A stretch of 64,000 bases of DNA from an endosymbiont of Bathymodiolus septemdierum str. Myojin knoll (GTDB taxonomy: Bacteria > Pseudomonadota > Gammaproteobacteria > PS1 > Pseudothioglobaceae): NCBI RefSeq assembly GCF_001547755.1, contig NZ_AP013042.1, positions 1,364,001 to 1,428,000 on the forward strand, given 5' to 3'. The notes under the pieces are model-generated. The model made no database searches, was not told where the DNA came from, and saw only the letters and a list, made by a program, of their open reading frames with translations. Of this stretch, positions 48,089 through 58,011 are shown in pieces (the first letter of the stretch is position 1; every line of letters begins with the position of its first letter). A program made the translations under genes and the position numbers.

Positions 48089-48772
48089 TTAAGCGTCTGA
48101 ATCGCCTTTAGCTTCATCAGCTTTGGTGTCTTCGGCTTCAGCGCCTTCTTCGCCTTCAACTTCAGTTGCTTCAACTGCCGCCTCTTCAGTCATTAACTTC
48201 GGCTCTTGAACCGCAACCACATTTTGATCGTATGTTTCAATATCACCATGTGTCAACGCGGTAATAATAACGCCTTCTGGCATATTAATGCCTGTCAAAC
48301 TGATGTGTTCGCCCATTTTTAAGTTGCTAATGTCAACTTCGATAGCATTCGGTAAATTTGCCGGTAGGCAAGAAACTTCAATTGCGGTAACAAACTGATT
48401 AAGAATCGCACCAAGACGCATTGCAGCATTGTCATCCTCGCCAATGAAGTGCAATGGAATGTTAGTAACAATTTCCTTTTTCATGTCAACACGCAAAAAA
48501 TCTACATGGGTAATCAAGTTTTTTGCTGGGTGGCGTTGCAAGTCTTTAATAATGACTGGCTCTACTTTATCGTCAACCGACAAATCTAACACTGAAGTAT
48601 AAACCTCTTCATCCTCTAAGAGGTGTGTCATTGCGTGTAAACCCAATGTAACCAAACTTGGGGCTTTGCCTGCGCCATAAATAATAGCAGGGATTTGTTC
48701 ATTGTGACGCAGGCGGCGGCTCGCACCTTTCCCCTGGTCTTCGCGTATCGTAGCGTTAATTTTAATACTCAT
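48089..48772 (-). CDS. rplY: 50S ribosomal protein L25 (CTC form)
   Basis: 227 residues, the long TL5/CTC-type L25 that binds 5S rRNA. N-terminal L25 domain (REDQGKGASRRLRHNEQIPAIIYG), then the C-terminal beta domain (DLQRHPAKNLITHVDFLRVD, PLHFIGED). The last 35 residues are an acidic low-complexity tail (VEGEEGAEAEDTKADEAKGD). First gene of rplY-pth-ychF. Confidence 0.95.
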   Translation of the reverse strand: MSIKINATIREDQGKGASRRLRHNEQIPAIIYGAGKAPSLVTLGLHAMTHLLEDEEVYTSVLDLSVDDKVEPVIIKDLQRHPAKNLITHVDFLRVDMKKEIVTNIPLHFIGEDDNAAMRLGAILNQFVTAIEVSCLPANLPNAIEVDISNLKMGEHISLTGINMPEGVIITALTHGDIETYDQNVVAVQEPKLMTEEAAVEATEVEGEEGAEAEDTKADEAKGDSDA

Positions 48773-48791
48773 TTTGTTTTCTCCAAAAAAT

Positions 48792-48816
48792 AAAAAAACA
48801 CCCGATTAATGGGTGT
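48792..48816 (-). terminator. Terminator after ubiB
   Basis: ACACCC and GGGTGT form a 6-bp stem with a 7-base loop. On the minus strand it is followed by a run of T, placing the end of the ubi operon just ahead of rplY. Confidence 0.7.
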
Positions 48817-48899
48817 CATTATTATGATATGTTTTGCGACCAAACACATCAAGCGGATAATTTTACCTGAAAATATGGTGTTTTGATGATTATTCGTAT

Positions 48900-50513
48900 T
48901 TATGTAAAAGTCTTTCTAGACTTAATCCAGAACATCAAAGCAACCATAGCAGAAATTCCACTGGCAATCCATAAATCATTGATGGCTAAAACGCCTGAAA
49001 GAATTGCCAATGCCCCCGAAAAAGTTGCCGAAGTTTGACGGCTGGCATTGTCTTTTAACTGTGTGACAATCACCTGCGTTTGCTTTTCATAAAGACCATT
49101 AATGTCTTTCATTTTCTCAGCCTGTTTGAGCGCATTCATTATTAATCCTGGCAATTCAGGAATATCTTTGAGGATTTCTGGTGCTTTTTCTTGCAGTTTT
49201 TCAAAGGTCTTTTTCATACTGTACCTCTCTTTTACTAAGTCTTCTAAAAAGGGTTTTGCCGTTGACCACAAATCCAATTGTGGGTAAAGTTGCCTGCCCA
49301 GCCCTTCGATATTTAATAGGGTTTTGTCTAATAATAACAGTTGTGGTTGTACGGCAATATTAAAGTTCTTTGCCTCTGCCATCAAATCCATCAGCACTTG
49401 TCCGAAAGAAATTTCATCCAATGATTTTTCGAACATCGGGGCGCAAATCCTGCCAATCGCTTTTTCAAACGCCAGCACATCAATCTCACCCGTCCACCCC
49501 GCATCAATATAGGCATTGGCAACACCGCGATAATCTTGGTTAAAAAATGCCAATAACATATCCACCAAAAAGTCCTTATCCGACTCATCTAATACGCCCA
49601 TAATACCGAAATCAACACCAATATAATTGTCGTTTTTCCCCACAAAAATATTGCCTGGATGCATATCAGCGTGAAAAAAGTTGTGTTTGAAGGCTTGCGT
49701 GAAGAAAATAATAACCCCATCTTCTGCCAATTTTTTCAAATCAACGCCGTCCGCTTTGAGTTTTTCAATATCGCCCACTGGAGTGCCGTAAATACGCTCG
49801 GTCGTCAACACTTCCTTGCTGCACAAATCCCAATGCACCTTAGGCACATACAGCAAATCCGAACCGGCAAAATTATCTCGCAATTTCTTCGCATTCTGCG
49901 CTTCAATAAGCATATCTAATTCTACCAAGATAATGCTTTCAAACTCCGCCACAATTTCAAGTGGGCGAATTTTTTGACTGATGGCATAACGACTGACAAA
50001 TTTTGCCACAATATACATCAACGCAATATCGCGTTTAATAATCGCCTCTATCCCCGGTCTGACAATTTTAACCGCCACCTCGTCGCCTTCGTGCGTCACT
50101 GCCGTATGCACCTGTGCAATTGACGCACTGGCAAGCGGCTCAACATCAAATTGCTTGAATAGTTTCTCAACCGTATCGCCCAACGATGCTTCAATCATGG
50201 CCTTGGACTGTGCATTATCAAATGCAGGGCATGCATCTTGCAACTTCGCCAATTCGTCACCAATATCGGCAGGCAATAAATCACGACGAGTTGACAAAGT
50301 TTGTCCAAATTTAATAAAAATAGGCCCCAATTCCTCCAATGCCTTGCGAATTCGCTCGCCTCTGCTTAGATTTTTTCTCGGAATGTAATGCCATGGCGTT
50401 AAATACACCATCCATTTAAACCGCTGTAAAAACGGCAATGTCAATATCAACGCATCAATTTTATAACGCGTTAACACACGAAAAATATTAATAAATCTGA
50501 CTAAATTACGCAT
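48900..50513 (-). CDS. ubiB: Ubiquinone biosynthesis protein UbiB (ABC1/ADCK-type kinase-like)
   Basis: 537 residues. Atypical kinase-like ATPase needed for ubiquinone synthesis. KxGQ motif in [19 protein letters not shown], Ala-rich loop [10 protein letters not shown], catalytic region [11 protein letters not shown] and a DFG in VDFGIMG. Two C-terminal membrane segments (about 490-535) anchor it. Start overlaps ubiJ's stop by one base. Confidence 0.96.
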   Translation of the reverse strand: MRNLVRFINIFRVLTRYKIDALILTLPFLQRFKWMVYLTPWHYIPRKNLSRGERIRKALEELGPIFIKFGQTLSTRRDLLPADIGDELAKLQDACPAFDNAQSKAMIEASLGDTVEKLFKQFDVEPLASASIAQVHTAVTHEGDEVAVKIVRPGIEAIIKRDIALMYIVAKFVSRYAISQKIRPLEIVAEFESIILVELDMLIEAQNAKKLRDNFAGSDLLYVPKVHWDLCSKEVLTTERIYGTPVGDIEKLKADGVDLKKLAEDGVIIFFTQAFKHNFFHADMHPGNIFVGKNDNYIGVDFGIMGVLDESDKDFLVDMLLAFFNQDYRGVANAYIDAGWTGEIDVLAFEKAIGRICAPMFEKSLDEISFGQVLMDLMAEAKNFNIAVQPQLLLLDKTLLNIEGLGRQLYPQLDLWSTAKPFLEDLVKERYSMKKTFEKLQEKAPEILKDIPELPGLIMNALKQAEKMKDINGLYEKQTQVIVTQLKDNASRQTSATFSGALAILSGVLAINDLWIASGISAMVALMFWIKSRKTFT

Positions 50514-50992
50514 TATAAATGTTTTGATGGTGCAATTAAAAAGTTGGTAACGCCGTCCTTGATAGAAGTAATCGGATTGTCTAATGATTTGAATTTGCGC
50601 GCCAATTCGCCCACTTGATGGGCAATAATATCACCCGTATATTTAGACAATAATTCTTCCAAATCAATATCCACCTGTTGCAATAAATCTACCAATAGTT
50701 GCGCTGTTTTTACATCGCCATGAATGACGATTTTGTCTTGTCTCAATAATTCGGTCAAGTCTTCACCCTGAAACAAGGCTAAAAATACACTGGCTTGCAG
50801 TTTGACATTCACATCAGCAGTTGTACTGGTATCCGTCGTAACAAAAATACGATTATTGGTACAAATAAAATTAACTTCCAGCGGAAAATCTTGCAAACAA
50901 AAATGCACCGTTTTGCCATCTAATGGCTGTATATCAATTGGGTGCGTCTGTAATAAAAAGTTTAACGCACGTTCTAAAATAACGGCTTGCAT
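50513..50992 (-). CDS. ubiJ: Ubiquinone biosynthesis accessory factor UbiJ
   Basis: 159 residues. SCP2-fold protein that binds lipid intermediates in the soluble Ubi complex. Divergent in sequence, but its position between ubiE and ubiB is the classical one, and [23 protein letters not shown] fits the family. Overlaps both neighbours by one base. Confidence 0.9.
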   Translation of the reverse strand: MQAVILERALNFLLQTHPIDIQPLDGKTVHFCLQDFPLEVNFICTNNRIFVTTDTSTTADVNVKLQASVFLALFQGEDLTELLRQDKIVIHGDVKTAQLLVDLLQQVDIDLEELLSKYTGDIIAHQVGELARKFKSLDNPITSIKDGVTNFLIAPSKHL

Positions 50993-51735
50993 TACTTTTT
51001 GATGCCTTTATGTAAAGCGACAATACCACCCGATAAATTGTGATATTCGCACAAACCAAAGCCTGCATCTAACACCATTTTTTTCAAAGTTTCTTGGTCG
51101 GGGTGCTTGCGGATAGACTCAGCAAGATATTGATATGACTCCTCATCATTAGCAATAATTTTTCCCAACTGTGGCATTATATTAAAGGAATAGAAATCAT
51201 AGAATTTTTCTAATAAAGCGATATCTGTTTTTGAAAATTCCAAAATTAGCATACAACCGCCTGGTTTCAAAACACGATGCATTTCTCTGATGCACTGATC
51301 TTTATCCGTCACATTTCGCAAGCCAAAAGCAATCGATACGCAATCAAACGAATCATCTACAAAAGGAATATGCTCGCCACTGAGTTGCACAAACTCAACG
51401 CCCGATGTGCCTTTGTTAATCAGATTTTTACGCCCTTCGCTCAACATTGCTGCATTAATATCCGACAAAATAACTTGCCCTGTATCACCGACTTTCATCG
51501 CAAACGCCCGCGCTAAATCGCCCGTGCCACCTGCAATGTCTAATACTTTATCACCTGCTTGAACATTCGACGCACTGATTGTATAGTGCTTCCATAAACG
51601 GTGTGCACCAAACGATAACACATCATTCATCAAGTCATATTTACTGGCAACAGAATCAAAAACACTGCGCACCATACTTTGCTTCTCTGTGGTAGCAACA
51701 TCTTTAAAGCCAAAATGTGTTGTTTCTTGCATCAT
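50992..51735 (-). CDS. ubiE: Ubiquinone/menaquinone C-methyltransferase
   Basis: 247 residues. SAM-dependent C-methylation of the quinone ring. SAM motif [16 protein letters not shown], post-motif [16 protein letters not shown], and the UbiE signatures [17 protein letters not shown] and [19 protein letters not shown]. First of ubiE-ubiJ-ubiB, its start overlapping the end of the citrate synthase gene. Confidence 0.97.
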   Translation of the reverse strand: MMQETTHFGFKDVATTEKQSMVRSVFDSVASKYDLMNDVLSFGAHRLWKHYTISASNVQAGDKVLDIAGGTGDLARAFAMKVGDTGQVILSDINAAMLSEGRKNLINKGTSGVEFVQLSGEHIPFVDDSFDCVSIAFGLRNVTDKDQCIREMHRVLKPGGCMLILEFSKTDIALLEKFYDFYSFNIMPQLGKIIANDEESYQYLAESIRKHPDQETLKKMVLDAGFGLCEYHNLSGGIVALHKGIKK

Positions 51736-52877
51736 TATTTACTCGGATAATCTCTAAAATCCGCACCCGTATAAATCTGTGTCGGTCTGAAAATTCGGTT
51801 ATGTGCCACTTGCTCATGCCAATGCGCTGCCCAACCTGCAGAGCGCGCCATGGCAAAAATCGGGGTGAAATACTTCCTTGGAATCTTAAAAATTTCGGTG
51901 TACAAAATACCCGAATAAAAGTCTACATTTGGAAAAACACCCTTAACACTTAACAATTCTTCACACACTCGCTCAACTTCCAACGCTGTTTCAAAACGCT
52001 TTGAGAGCACCATATTAGTTTTACTCACATACGAGCGCATCATCTCCTGCAAAATCGTCGCTCGTGGGTCCTTAACGCTATACTCTCTATGCCCCATTCC
52101 CCAAATAACTTGCTTATTTTTCAAGCGATTTTCAATATAAGCCCGTGCATTCTTCGCATCACCAATCTCATCCAACATATTCAACACATCTTCGTTCGCG
52201 CCGCCATGTAACGAACCCGCCAAAGTCCCCACTGCTGCTGATACCGATGCAAATGGATTAGCCAGCGTAGAGGCCGTAACCATTGCCGAAAAAGTGCTAG
52301 CATTAATCGTATGTTCAGCGTGCAAAATCAGGCAGGCATCAAACAATTTGACAATATCCTCATCTGGCTCCTCACCGAACGACATATATAAAAAATTCTT
52401 CGCATACGACATTTCCTTGCTCGGTGGAATTGGATCATATCCCGTCGAAATACGCGCCCACATTGCCACCAAAGTACTCATATTGGCAATAATTTTCGTC
52501 AATGCACTCTGCGTATAAGCCGAATCTGGGTCCTCTGCACCCGCATCAGGATAAAAAGTTGCCATTGACGCAATCGCCGTCTGCAACACATCCATCGGGT
52601 GTCCATTTGTCGGCAACGCCCACATCATAAGGCGAATATCGCGCTTCACTTCATAACGCTCGTGCAATACTTTATTAAAATCTGCCAAAGCCTCTGCCGT
52701 TGGCAACTCGCCATCTCTAAGCAGCATTGCTACTTCCTCAAACGAGGAGTACTTCACTAAATCCTCAATCGAATACCCACGATATGCCAAAATACCGTTC
52801 TTGCCATCAATCGATGAAATTGCCGATTCTGTCGCTGGAACGCCTGCCAAACCTGGGATATATTCAATCATAATCAA
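51735..52877 (-). CDS. gltA: Citrate synthase (short form)
   Basis: 380 residues from 52877 (ATG 52871 also possible). Condenses oxaloacetate and acetyl-CoA. Active-site residues in [37 protein letters not shown] and [10 protein letters not shown]. At about 380 residues it is the short dimer-type form, like archaeal or Gram-positive citrate synthases and methylcitrate synthase PrpC, rather than the ~430-residue NADH-inhibited hexamer of enterics. No prp genes are nearby, so citrate synthase is the likelier role. Lies head-on with the ubi operon and is co-transcribed with it. Confidence 0.9.
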   Translation of the reverse strand: MIMIEYIPGLAGVPATESAISSIDGKNGILAYRGYSIEDLVKYSSFEEVAMLLRDGELPTAEALADFNKVLHERYEVKRDIRLMMWALPTNGHPMDVLQTAIASMATFYPDAGAEDPDSAYTQSALTKIIANMSTLVAMWARISTGYDPIPPSKEMSYAKNFLYMSFGEEPDEDIVKLFDACLILHAEHTINASTFSAMVTASTLANPFASVSAAVGTLAGSLHGGANEDVLNMLDEIGDAKNARAYIENRLKNKQVIWGMGHREYSVKDPRATILQEMMRSYVSKTNMVLSKRFETALEVERVCEELLSVKGVFPNVDFYSGILYTEIFKIPRKYFTPIFAMARSAGWAAHWHEQVAHNRIFRPTQIYTGADFRDYPSK

Positions 52878-52953
52878 CTACTACTACAAAACTAAAAATT
52901 TTACGCATTTTTACGCTTTGGTAACAGTTTTTTTAATGTCAAGATTACTGGGT

Positions 52954-54102
52954 TTACTCCCTTTCAAATAAAGATAAATAGCCGCCCATCACAAATAAGC
53001 GGTTTCTACTTTGCCCCGTTATTTCTTTTAAAATTTGTAACCCAACCAAATCCTTTACCAAATTATTGCTTGCTGCATAGCCTAAACCTGAAAGGTTCTG
53101 CACCTGTCCAACATTAATAACTGGGTCAGTATATAAAAAATCTAGCGTTATTTTGGCTATTTTTGCCCTTCTGCCCAAGCCAATAATACGAGTTTCATAA
53201 TCTTTCTTAAGAATTAAAATATTTTTCAAAGTATCTTTAGATTGTTTTGCAGTCTCAACAATACCTTCCAAGAAAAATATTAACCATTGATTAATATCAT
53301 TACTCTGACGAACCCTATCTAAGGCTTGGTAATAAGCCGAGCGATTTTTCTCAAAAAATTTAGATAAATATAGAATAGGCACACTTAAAAACTGTGCCTC
53401 TATCAGTTGCAGGGTGATAAAAAGTCGCCCAATTCGCCCATTACCGTCTAAAAATGGATGAATGGTTTCAAACTGATAATGACATAATGCAAGTTTTATT
53501 AAAATCGGTATTCTATGATTATTATGCCAAAAGTCCTCCCAATCAGACAACAACACATTTAAATGCTGATGATGTGGTGGAATAAAATGCGCTGAATTAA
53601 TAGAAGCACCGCCAATCCAATTTTGCGATACCCTAAGCGCACCAGGTTGTTTATTTTGACCACGCACACCACTCAATAATTGCTGATGCGTTGTTTTTAA
53701 TAATCGCAATGAAATTGGAATACTCTTCAAATTATCAATCGCATCATTCATTGCTTTAACATAATTGTGCACCTCACCCCAATCATCCCTAACTTCTAAT
53801 TTAATATCGGCTTCAGGCAATAAAGCTTCTTGCATGTTAGTTTGCGTGCCTTCTATTCTAGAAGAAGCCACAGATTCAGAGAAAATATGCATTTTGATGA
53901 AAAAATCAATATCGGGTATCAATTCGCCATAAGTATTTAACTCACCCAGTGTTTTAGTCGCCTGTTCTAATACGGTTAATAATTTAGCATTATTTAAATC
54001 ATAAGCACGGTTTAATAAAGTAGGCAAAAAGTATTGATACTCTGTCGCCTTGTTTTTATTTTGCGTTTTAAAACAACCTGCAATAAAATTATTCATAAAC
54101 AC
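52954..54102 (-). CDS. Fic-domain protein (putative AMP transferase)
   Basis: 382 residues. Fic_N-type N-terminus, then the Fic core with HPFLDGNGRIGRLFI, the complete HPFx[D/E]GNGRxxR motif, and a C-terminal winged-helix-like part (TDPVINVGQVQNLSG..., NLVKDLVGLQIL). SSRIEG near residue 78 fits the (S/T)xxxE(G/N) inhibitory helix, so activity is likely self-restrained (class II). Such proteins transfer AMP from ATP to target hydroxyls. Target unknown; no separate antitoxin is adjacent. Two identical palindromic repeats lie upstream. Confidence 0.88.
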   Translation of the reverse strand: MFMNNFIAGCFKTQNKNKATEYQYFLPTLLNRAYDLNNAKLLTVLEQATKTLGELNTYGELIPDIDFFIKMHIFSESVASSRIEGTQTNMQEALLPEADIKLEVRDDWGEVHNYVKAMNDAIDNLKSIPISLRLLKTTHQQLLSGVRGQNKQPGALRVSQNWIGGASINSAHFIPPHHQHLNVLLSDWEDFWHNNHRIPILIKLALCHYQFETIHPFLDGNGRIGRLFITLQLIEAQFLSVPILYLSKFFEKNRSAYYQALDRVRQSNDINQWLIFFLEGIVETAKQSKDTLKNILILKKDYETRIIGLGRRAKIAKITLDFLYTDPVINVGQVQNLSGLGYAASNNLVKDLVGLQILKEITGQSRNRLFVMGGYLSLFERE

Positions 54103-54140
54103 CTAAAAAGATAATAAACTGTTTTATATTATATACCTTT

Positions 54141-54213
54141 AAAAGATAATATAAATATTTATATTATTGTTTATTAGTATAAAAGATAATATAAATATTT
54201 ATATTATTGTTTA
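54141..54213. repeat. Two identical 33-bp repeats with a perfect palindrome, upstream of fic
   Basis: The same 33 bases occur at 54141-54173 and 54181-54213, a 40-base period. Each contains the palindrome ATAATATAAAT-ATTTATATTAT (22 bp, perfect). They lie 39-111 bases upstream of the fic start on the minus strand and between it and erpA. Spacing near four helical turns suits a pair of operator sites, and they may also act as hairpins ending erpA transcripts. Confidence 0.75.
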
Positions 54214-54279
54214 AGCTATTTTTTATTTTGAGTAATTTTTACAGGTCTTAACTGATTAAGTCTCGTTTTATTTATCTAT

Positions 54280-54633
54280 TTAAACCGAAAAAGATGAACC
54301 GCAACCACAAGTGGTTTTGGCATTGGGGTTGTGAATGATAAAACGGGCACCTTGCAAATCTTCTAGATAATCAACCGTTGCACCGACTAAATATTGATAA
54401 CTCATCGGGTCAACGACCAATTGCACGCCGTTTTTCTCAACACCTGTGTCACCTTCTTTGTTTTTATCGTCAAAAGTAAAGCCGTAAGAAAATCCCGAAC
54501 AACCGCCGCCAGTAATGTAAACACGCAATTTTAAGTTGTCATTTTTCTCTTCAACAATCAAGTCGGATACTTTCTTAGCCGCACTGTCGCTAAAAATAAT
54601 ATCTGCCTCTTCTAAAGTTTGTACTGCTTCCAT
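54280..54633 (-). CDS. erpA: Iron-sulfur cluster insertion protein ErpA
   Basis: 117 residues. A-type carrier that delivers Fe-S clusters. The three cluster Cys are in [11 protein letters not shown] and TTCGCGSSF. Twelve bases after argC, which is an unusual neighbour; it probably shares the transcript of aroQ-accB-accC-argC. No isc or suf genes are in the window. Confidence 0.93.
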   Translation of the reverse strand: MEAVQTLEEADIIFSDSAAKKVSDLIVEEKNDNLKLRVYITGGGCSGFSYGFTFDDKNKEGDTGVEKNGVQLVVDPMSYQYLVGATVDYLEDLQGARFIIHNPNAKTTCGCGSSFSV

Positions 54634-54645
54634 AATTTTCTCCTA

Positions 54646-55677
54646 CTAAGGCAATAAGCCAATCTGCTCTAAACCTAAATCTTCGTCCATACCAAAGAGT
54701 ATGTTCATATTCTGAATTGCCTGTCCCGATGCACCCTTAACCAAGTTATCAATCACCGACATCACCACTAATTTATTCCCATCTGGTGCTTTTTGCACGC
54801 CGATTTGGCAGAAATTTGAGGCTTTTACATTGCGAGTTTCAGGTACTTTTCCAACGCCCAATACCGTCACAAAATGTTCGTTTTTATAACATTGTTCAAA
54901 CACCGATTGTACATCAACATCAGCGTCCAATAAATCCACATATAAAGTTACTTCCATCCCACGAATCATTGGCACCAAATGTGGCACAAAAGTCAGCCCG
55001 ATATTTTCTCCTGATAATAACCCCAACGCTTGTTTAATTTCTGGATAATGACGGTGTCCGCCCACGCCGTAAGCCTTAAACGACTCGCTCACTTCACACA
55101 GAAGCGTCGCCTGATTTGCCCCACGACCTGCACCACTTACACCCGATTTGCAATCAGCAACAATAGCGGATAAATCAATCAATTTATGCGCAATCAATGG
55201 CTTTAAAGCCAACTGAATAGCGGTTGGATAGCAGCCTGGGTTGGCAATCAAATTTGCATTCTTAATCTGTTCGCGATTGATTTCACTCAAGCCATAAACT
55301 GCCTGCGCTAATAGTGTCTCTTGCGTATGCTCTAAACCATACCATTTTTGATATTCATCTTTATCGTTCAAACGAAAATCTGCACCTAAATCAATAACCT
55401 TGATGCCTTTTTCAATAAACGCACCCGCATTTTCCATAGCCACACCATGCGGCGTGGCAAAAAATATCACATCGCAGGTGTCTAAAATCGCATCATCAGG
55501 CAAGGAAAAAACCAAATCTGACTGCCCTGCCAAAGACGGGAACATTTCATCCACTCGCTGCCCTGCTTCCGAACGCGAACTGATTGCTGCCACTTGCACT
55601 TTTGGATGCGTGTGCAACAAGCGTAACAACTCAACACCCGTATAGCCTGTACCACCAATAATACCTACTTTAATCAT
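54646..55677 (-). CDS. argC: N-acetyl-gamma-glutamyl-phosphate reductase
   Basis: 343 residues. Third step of arginine synthesis. NADPH-binding [17 protein letters not shown], catalytic Cys in [13 protein letters not shown] and a later [11 protein letters not shown]. Its start overlaps the accC stop by one base. Confidence 0.97.
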   Translation of the reverse strand: MIKVGIIGGTGYTGVELLRLLHTHPKVQVAAISSRSEAGQRVDEMFPSLAGQSDLVFSLPDDAILDTCDVIFFATPHGVAMENAGAFIEKGIKVIDLGADFRLNDKDEYQKWYGLEHTQETLLAQAVYGLSEINREQIKNANLIANPGCYPTAIQLALKPLIAHKLIDLSAIVADCKSGVSGAGRGANQATLLCEVSESFKAYGVGGHRHYPEIKQALGLLSGENIGLTFVPHLVPMIRGMEVTLYVDLLDADVDVQSVFEQCYKNEHFVTVLGVGKVPETRNVKASNFCQIGVQKAPDGNKLVVMSVIDNLVKGASGQAIQNMNILFGMDEDLGLEQIGLLP

Positions 55678-57026
55678 TAGTGCTCGCCCAACATTTTTTC
55701 AAGATAATGAATGTTCATCCCGCCCCTACGGAAAGTTTCATCTGCCATAATCCGTGCTTGTAAAGGGATGTTGGTCTTAATGCCATCAATCACCATTTCA
55801 TCGAGTGCATTTTGCATTTTGATAATCGCGCCCAAGCGGGTATCAGCAAAAGTAATCAATTTGCCAATCATTGAATCATAATGTGGCGGTACGCAGTAGC
55901 CATTATAAATATGGCTGTCAACTCTCACGCCCAGTCCACCTGCTGCATGAAATTGGGTAATTTTACCCGGCGATGGCATAAAGTTATTTGGGTCTTCGGC
56001 ATTAATACGGCACTCAATAGAAAAACCTTTAATCTGCACATCATCCTGCGTAAATGATAACGGCTGACCATCGGCAATCAAAATCTGCTCACGCACGATA
56101 TCAACCCCCGTAATCATTTCCGTTACTGGATGCTCAACTTGCACACGAGTATTCATTTCAATAAAATAAAATTCATCATTCTCAAACAAAAATTCAAAAG
56201 TGCCTGCGCCGCGATAATTAATTGCCTTGCACGCATCCGCACAAACTTTGCCAATTTGATTACGCAATTCAGGGCTGACACCTGGTGCAGGCGCTTCTTC
56301 CACCACCTTTTGATGACGCCGTTGCATTGAGCAATCTCGTTCGCCAAGGTGTACTGCATTACCATGCTCATCTGCCAATACTTGAATTTCAACATGACGA
56401 GGCGTGGTTAGAAATTTCTCCATATACACTTCTGGATTACCGAAAAAACTCTGACCTTCGCTCTTTGCAAGTTCAATCAAAGGCAGTAATTCAGATTCTT
56501 TTTCCACCACTTGCATACCACGACCACCGCCACCGCCAGATGCTTTGATAATAATCGGGAAACCGATTTTATTCGCCAACCTAATGTTTTCTTGCTCATC
56601 AGTGCCCAATCCGCCATCAGACCCTGGCACACAAGGTACGCCAGATTTCTGCATGGCTTCAATCGCTGCCACTTTATCACCCATCACTCGAATATTGCTC
56701 GCTCGCGGACCGATAAAAATAAAACCACTTTCCTCAACGCGTTGCGCAAAATCTGCACTCTCAGACAAAAATCCATAGCCCGGATGAATCGCATCTGCAT
56801 GCGTCACTTCCGCCGCTGCAATCAAGGCGGGGATATTCAAATAACTCTCCGTTGATGGGGGAGGTCCAATACAAACCGCTTCATCTGCCAAACGCACATG
56901 CTTCAAATCTTTGTCCGCCGTAGAATACACGGCAACGGTTTTAATGCCTAATTCTTTACAAGCACGCAAAATACGCAACGCAATTTCGCCACGATTAGCA
57001 ATTAAAACTTTATTAATCTTATCCAT
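55677..57026 (-). CDS. accC: Acetyl-CoA carboxylase, biotin carboxylase subunit
   Basis: 449 residues. Carboxylates biotin on AccB using bicarbonate and [22 protein letters not shown] at the N-terminus, HPGYGFLSE, the Gly-rich loop GGGGRGMQ, and catalytic region [18 protein letters not shown]. Ten bases after accB. Confidence 0.98.
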   Translation of the reverse strand: MDKINKVLIANRGEIALRILRACKELGIKTVAVYSTADKDLKHVRLADEAVCIGPPPSTESYLNIPALIAAAEVTHADAIHPGYGFLSESADFAQRVEESGFIFIGPRASNIRVMGDKVAAIEAMQKSGVPCVPGSDGGLGTDEQENIRLANKIGFPIIIKASGGGGGRGMQVVEKESELLPLIELAKSEGQSFFGNPEVYMEKFLTTPRHVEIQVLADEHGNAVHLGERDCSMQRRHQKVVEEAPAPGVSPELRNQIGKVCADACKAINYRGAGTFEFLFENDEFYFIEMNTRVQVEHPVTEMITGVDIVREQILIADGQPLSFTQDDVQIKGFSIECRINAEDPNNFMPSPGKITQFHAAGGLGVRVDSHIYNGYCVPPHYDSMIGKLITFADTRLGAIIKMQNALDEMVIDGIKTNIPLQARIMADETFRRGGMNIHYLEKMLGEH

Positions 57027-57035
57027 CCATCAATC

Positions 57036-57476
57036 CTATTGAATCACAATCAAAGTTTGACCAAACTCAACCGCATCACCATCAGTACACAAGATTTCCG
57101 TCACCGTGCCCGACTGGTCTGCTTCAATTTGGTTCATAATTTTCATCGCCTCAACAATGCAAATCGTATCGCCTTGATTAACATGCTGCCCCATAGTTAC
57201 AAATACATCAGAGGCCGGCGATGCTGCGCCATAAAAAGTCCCCACCATCGGCGAAGTAATCGCATGCCCATCAATCGCAGGTGTAGCCGCTTCAACAGAT
57301 ACCGCAGGTGTAACTGGTGCAGCAGCAATAGGGGCTGCCATTTGCATAGGCGCTGCCATCGGCATATCACCATATCGTGAGATACGAATTGACTCCTTAC
57401 CCTCTGTGATTTCTATTTCTGCCATGTTAGAATCTTCTAACAATTCCATGAGTTTTTTTACTTTACGGATGTCCAT
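57036..57476 (-). CDS. accB: Biotin carboxyl carrier protein
   Basis: 146 residues. An N-terminal helix ([21 protein letters not shown]) is followed by an Ala/Pro/Met-rich linker and the biotinyl domain with the target Lys in [13 protein letters not shown]. Start GGAAAAAAAATGG region with GAGGAA upstream. Partner of accC and substrate of BirA. Confidence 0.98.
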   Translation of the reverse strand: MDIRKVKKLMELLEDSNMAEIEITEGKESIRISRYGDMPMAAPMQMAAPIAAAPVTPAVSVEAATPAIDGHAITSPMVGTFYGAASPASDVFVTMGQHVNQGDTICIVEAMKIMNQIEADQSGTVTEILCTDGDAVEFGQTLIVIQ

Positions 57477-57496
57477 TTTTTTTCCTCTTCTTTATT

Positions 57497-57943
57497 TTAG
57501 TTTGATTGAATGTGTTTAATTGCCACCGCTAATGCGAATTCATAGCCTTGCGCGCCAAAGCCTGAAATGACACCTTCTGCAATGTCTGAAAAATAAGATT
57601 TTTTACGGAATTCTTCTCGTTTATATACATTCGACAAATGCACCTCTGTAAATGCGATATCAACTGCCGATAATGCATCACGCAGTGCAATCGATGTGTG
57701 TGTGAATGCTGCAGGGTTAATAATGATATATTTTGTACCATCCTGACTGGCGGCATGGACCCTATCAATTAGCCCTACCTCTGAATTATCTTGATAATGG
57801 TCAAGCGACAAGTTTGCATCAGTTGCCAATGCACTGACACAACTAACAATATCGTCCAAAGTCTGCGTACCATACTGCTCTGGCTCACGCACACCGAGCA
57901 TATTTAAGTTAGGTCCATTAAGTAATAAGATGTCCATCGTCAA
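57497..57943 (-). CDS. aroQ: 3-Dehydroquinate dehydratase, type II
   Basis: 148 residues; first ATG at 57943, or 57937 ([15 protein letters not shown]). Third step of the shikimate pathway. [16 protein letters not shown], with the catalytic Tyr, then [17 protein letters not shown] and [14 protein letters not shown]. The aroQ-accB-accC order is common in proteobacteria. Confidence 0.97.
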   Translation of the reverse strand: MTMDILLLNGPNLNMLGVREPEQYGTQTLDDIVSCVSALATDANLSLDHYQDNSEVGLIDRVHAASQDGTKYIIINPAAFTHTSIALRDALSAVDIAFTEVHLSNVYKREEFRKKSYFSDIAEGVISGFGAQGYEFALAVAIKHIQSN

Positions 57944-57965
57944 TCAAAACAGTTATATATTCAAA

Positions 57966-57991
57966 CGCTAATTTTACCACCAACATTAGCG
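57966..57991. terminator. Hairpin between aroQ and dsbD, possible terminator
   Basis: CGCTAAT and ATTAGCG form a 7-bp stem with a 12-base loop. The T-run on the minus strand is weak (TTTGAAT), so it may be a poor terminator for dsbD or an incidental dyad. Confidence 0.3.
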
Positions 57992-58011
57992 ATTTTAAGC
58001 GTATTTACCTA

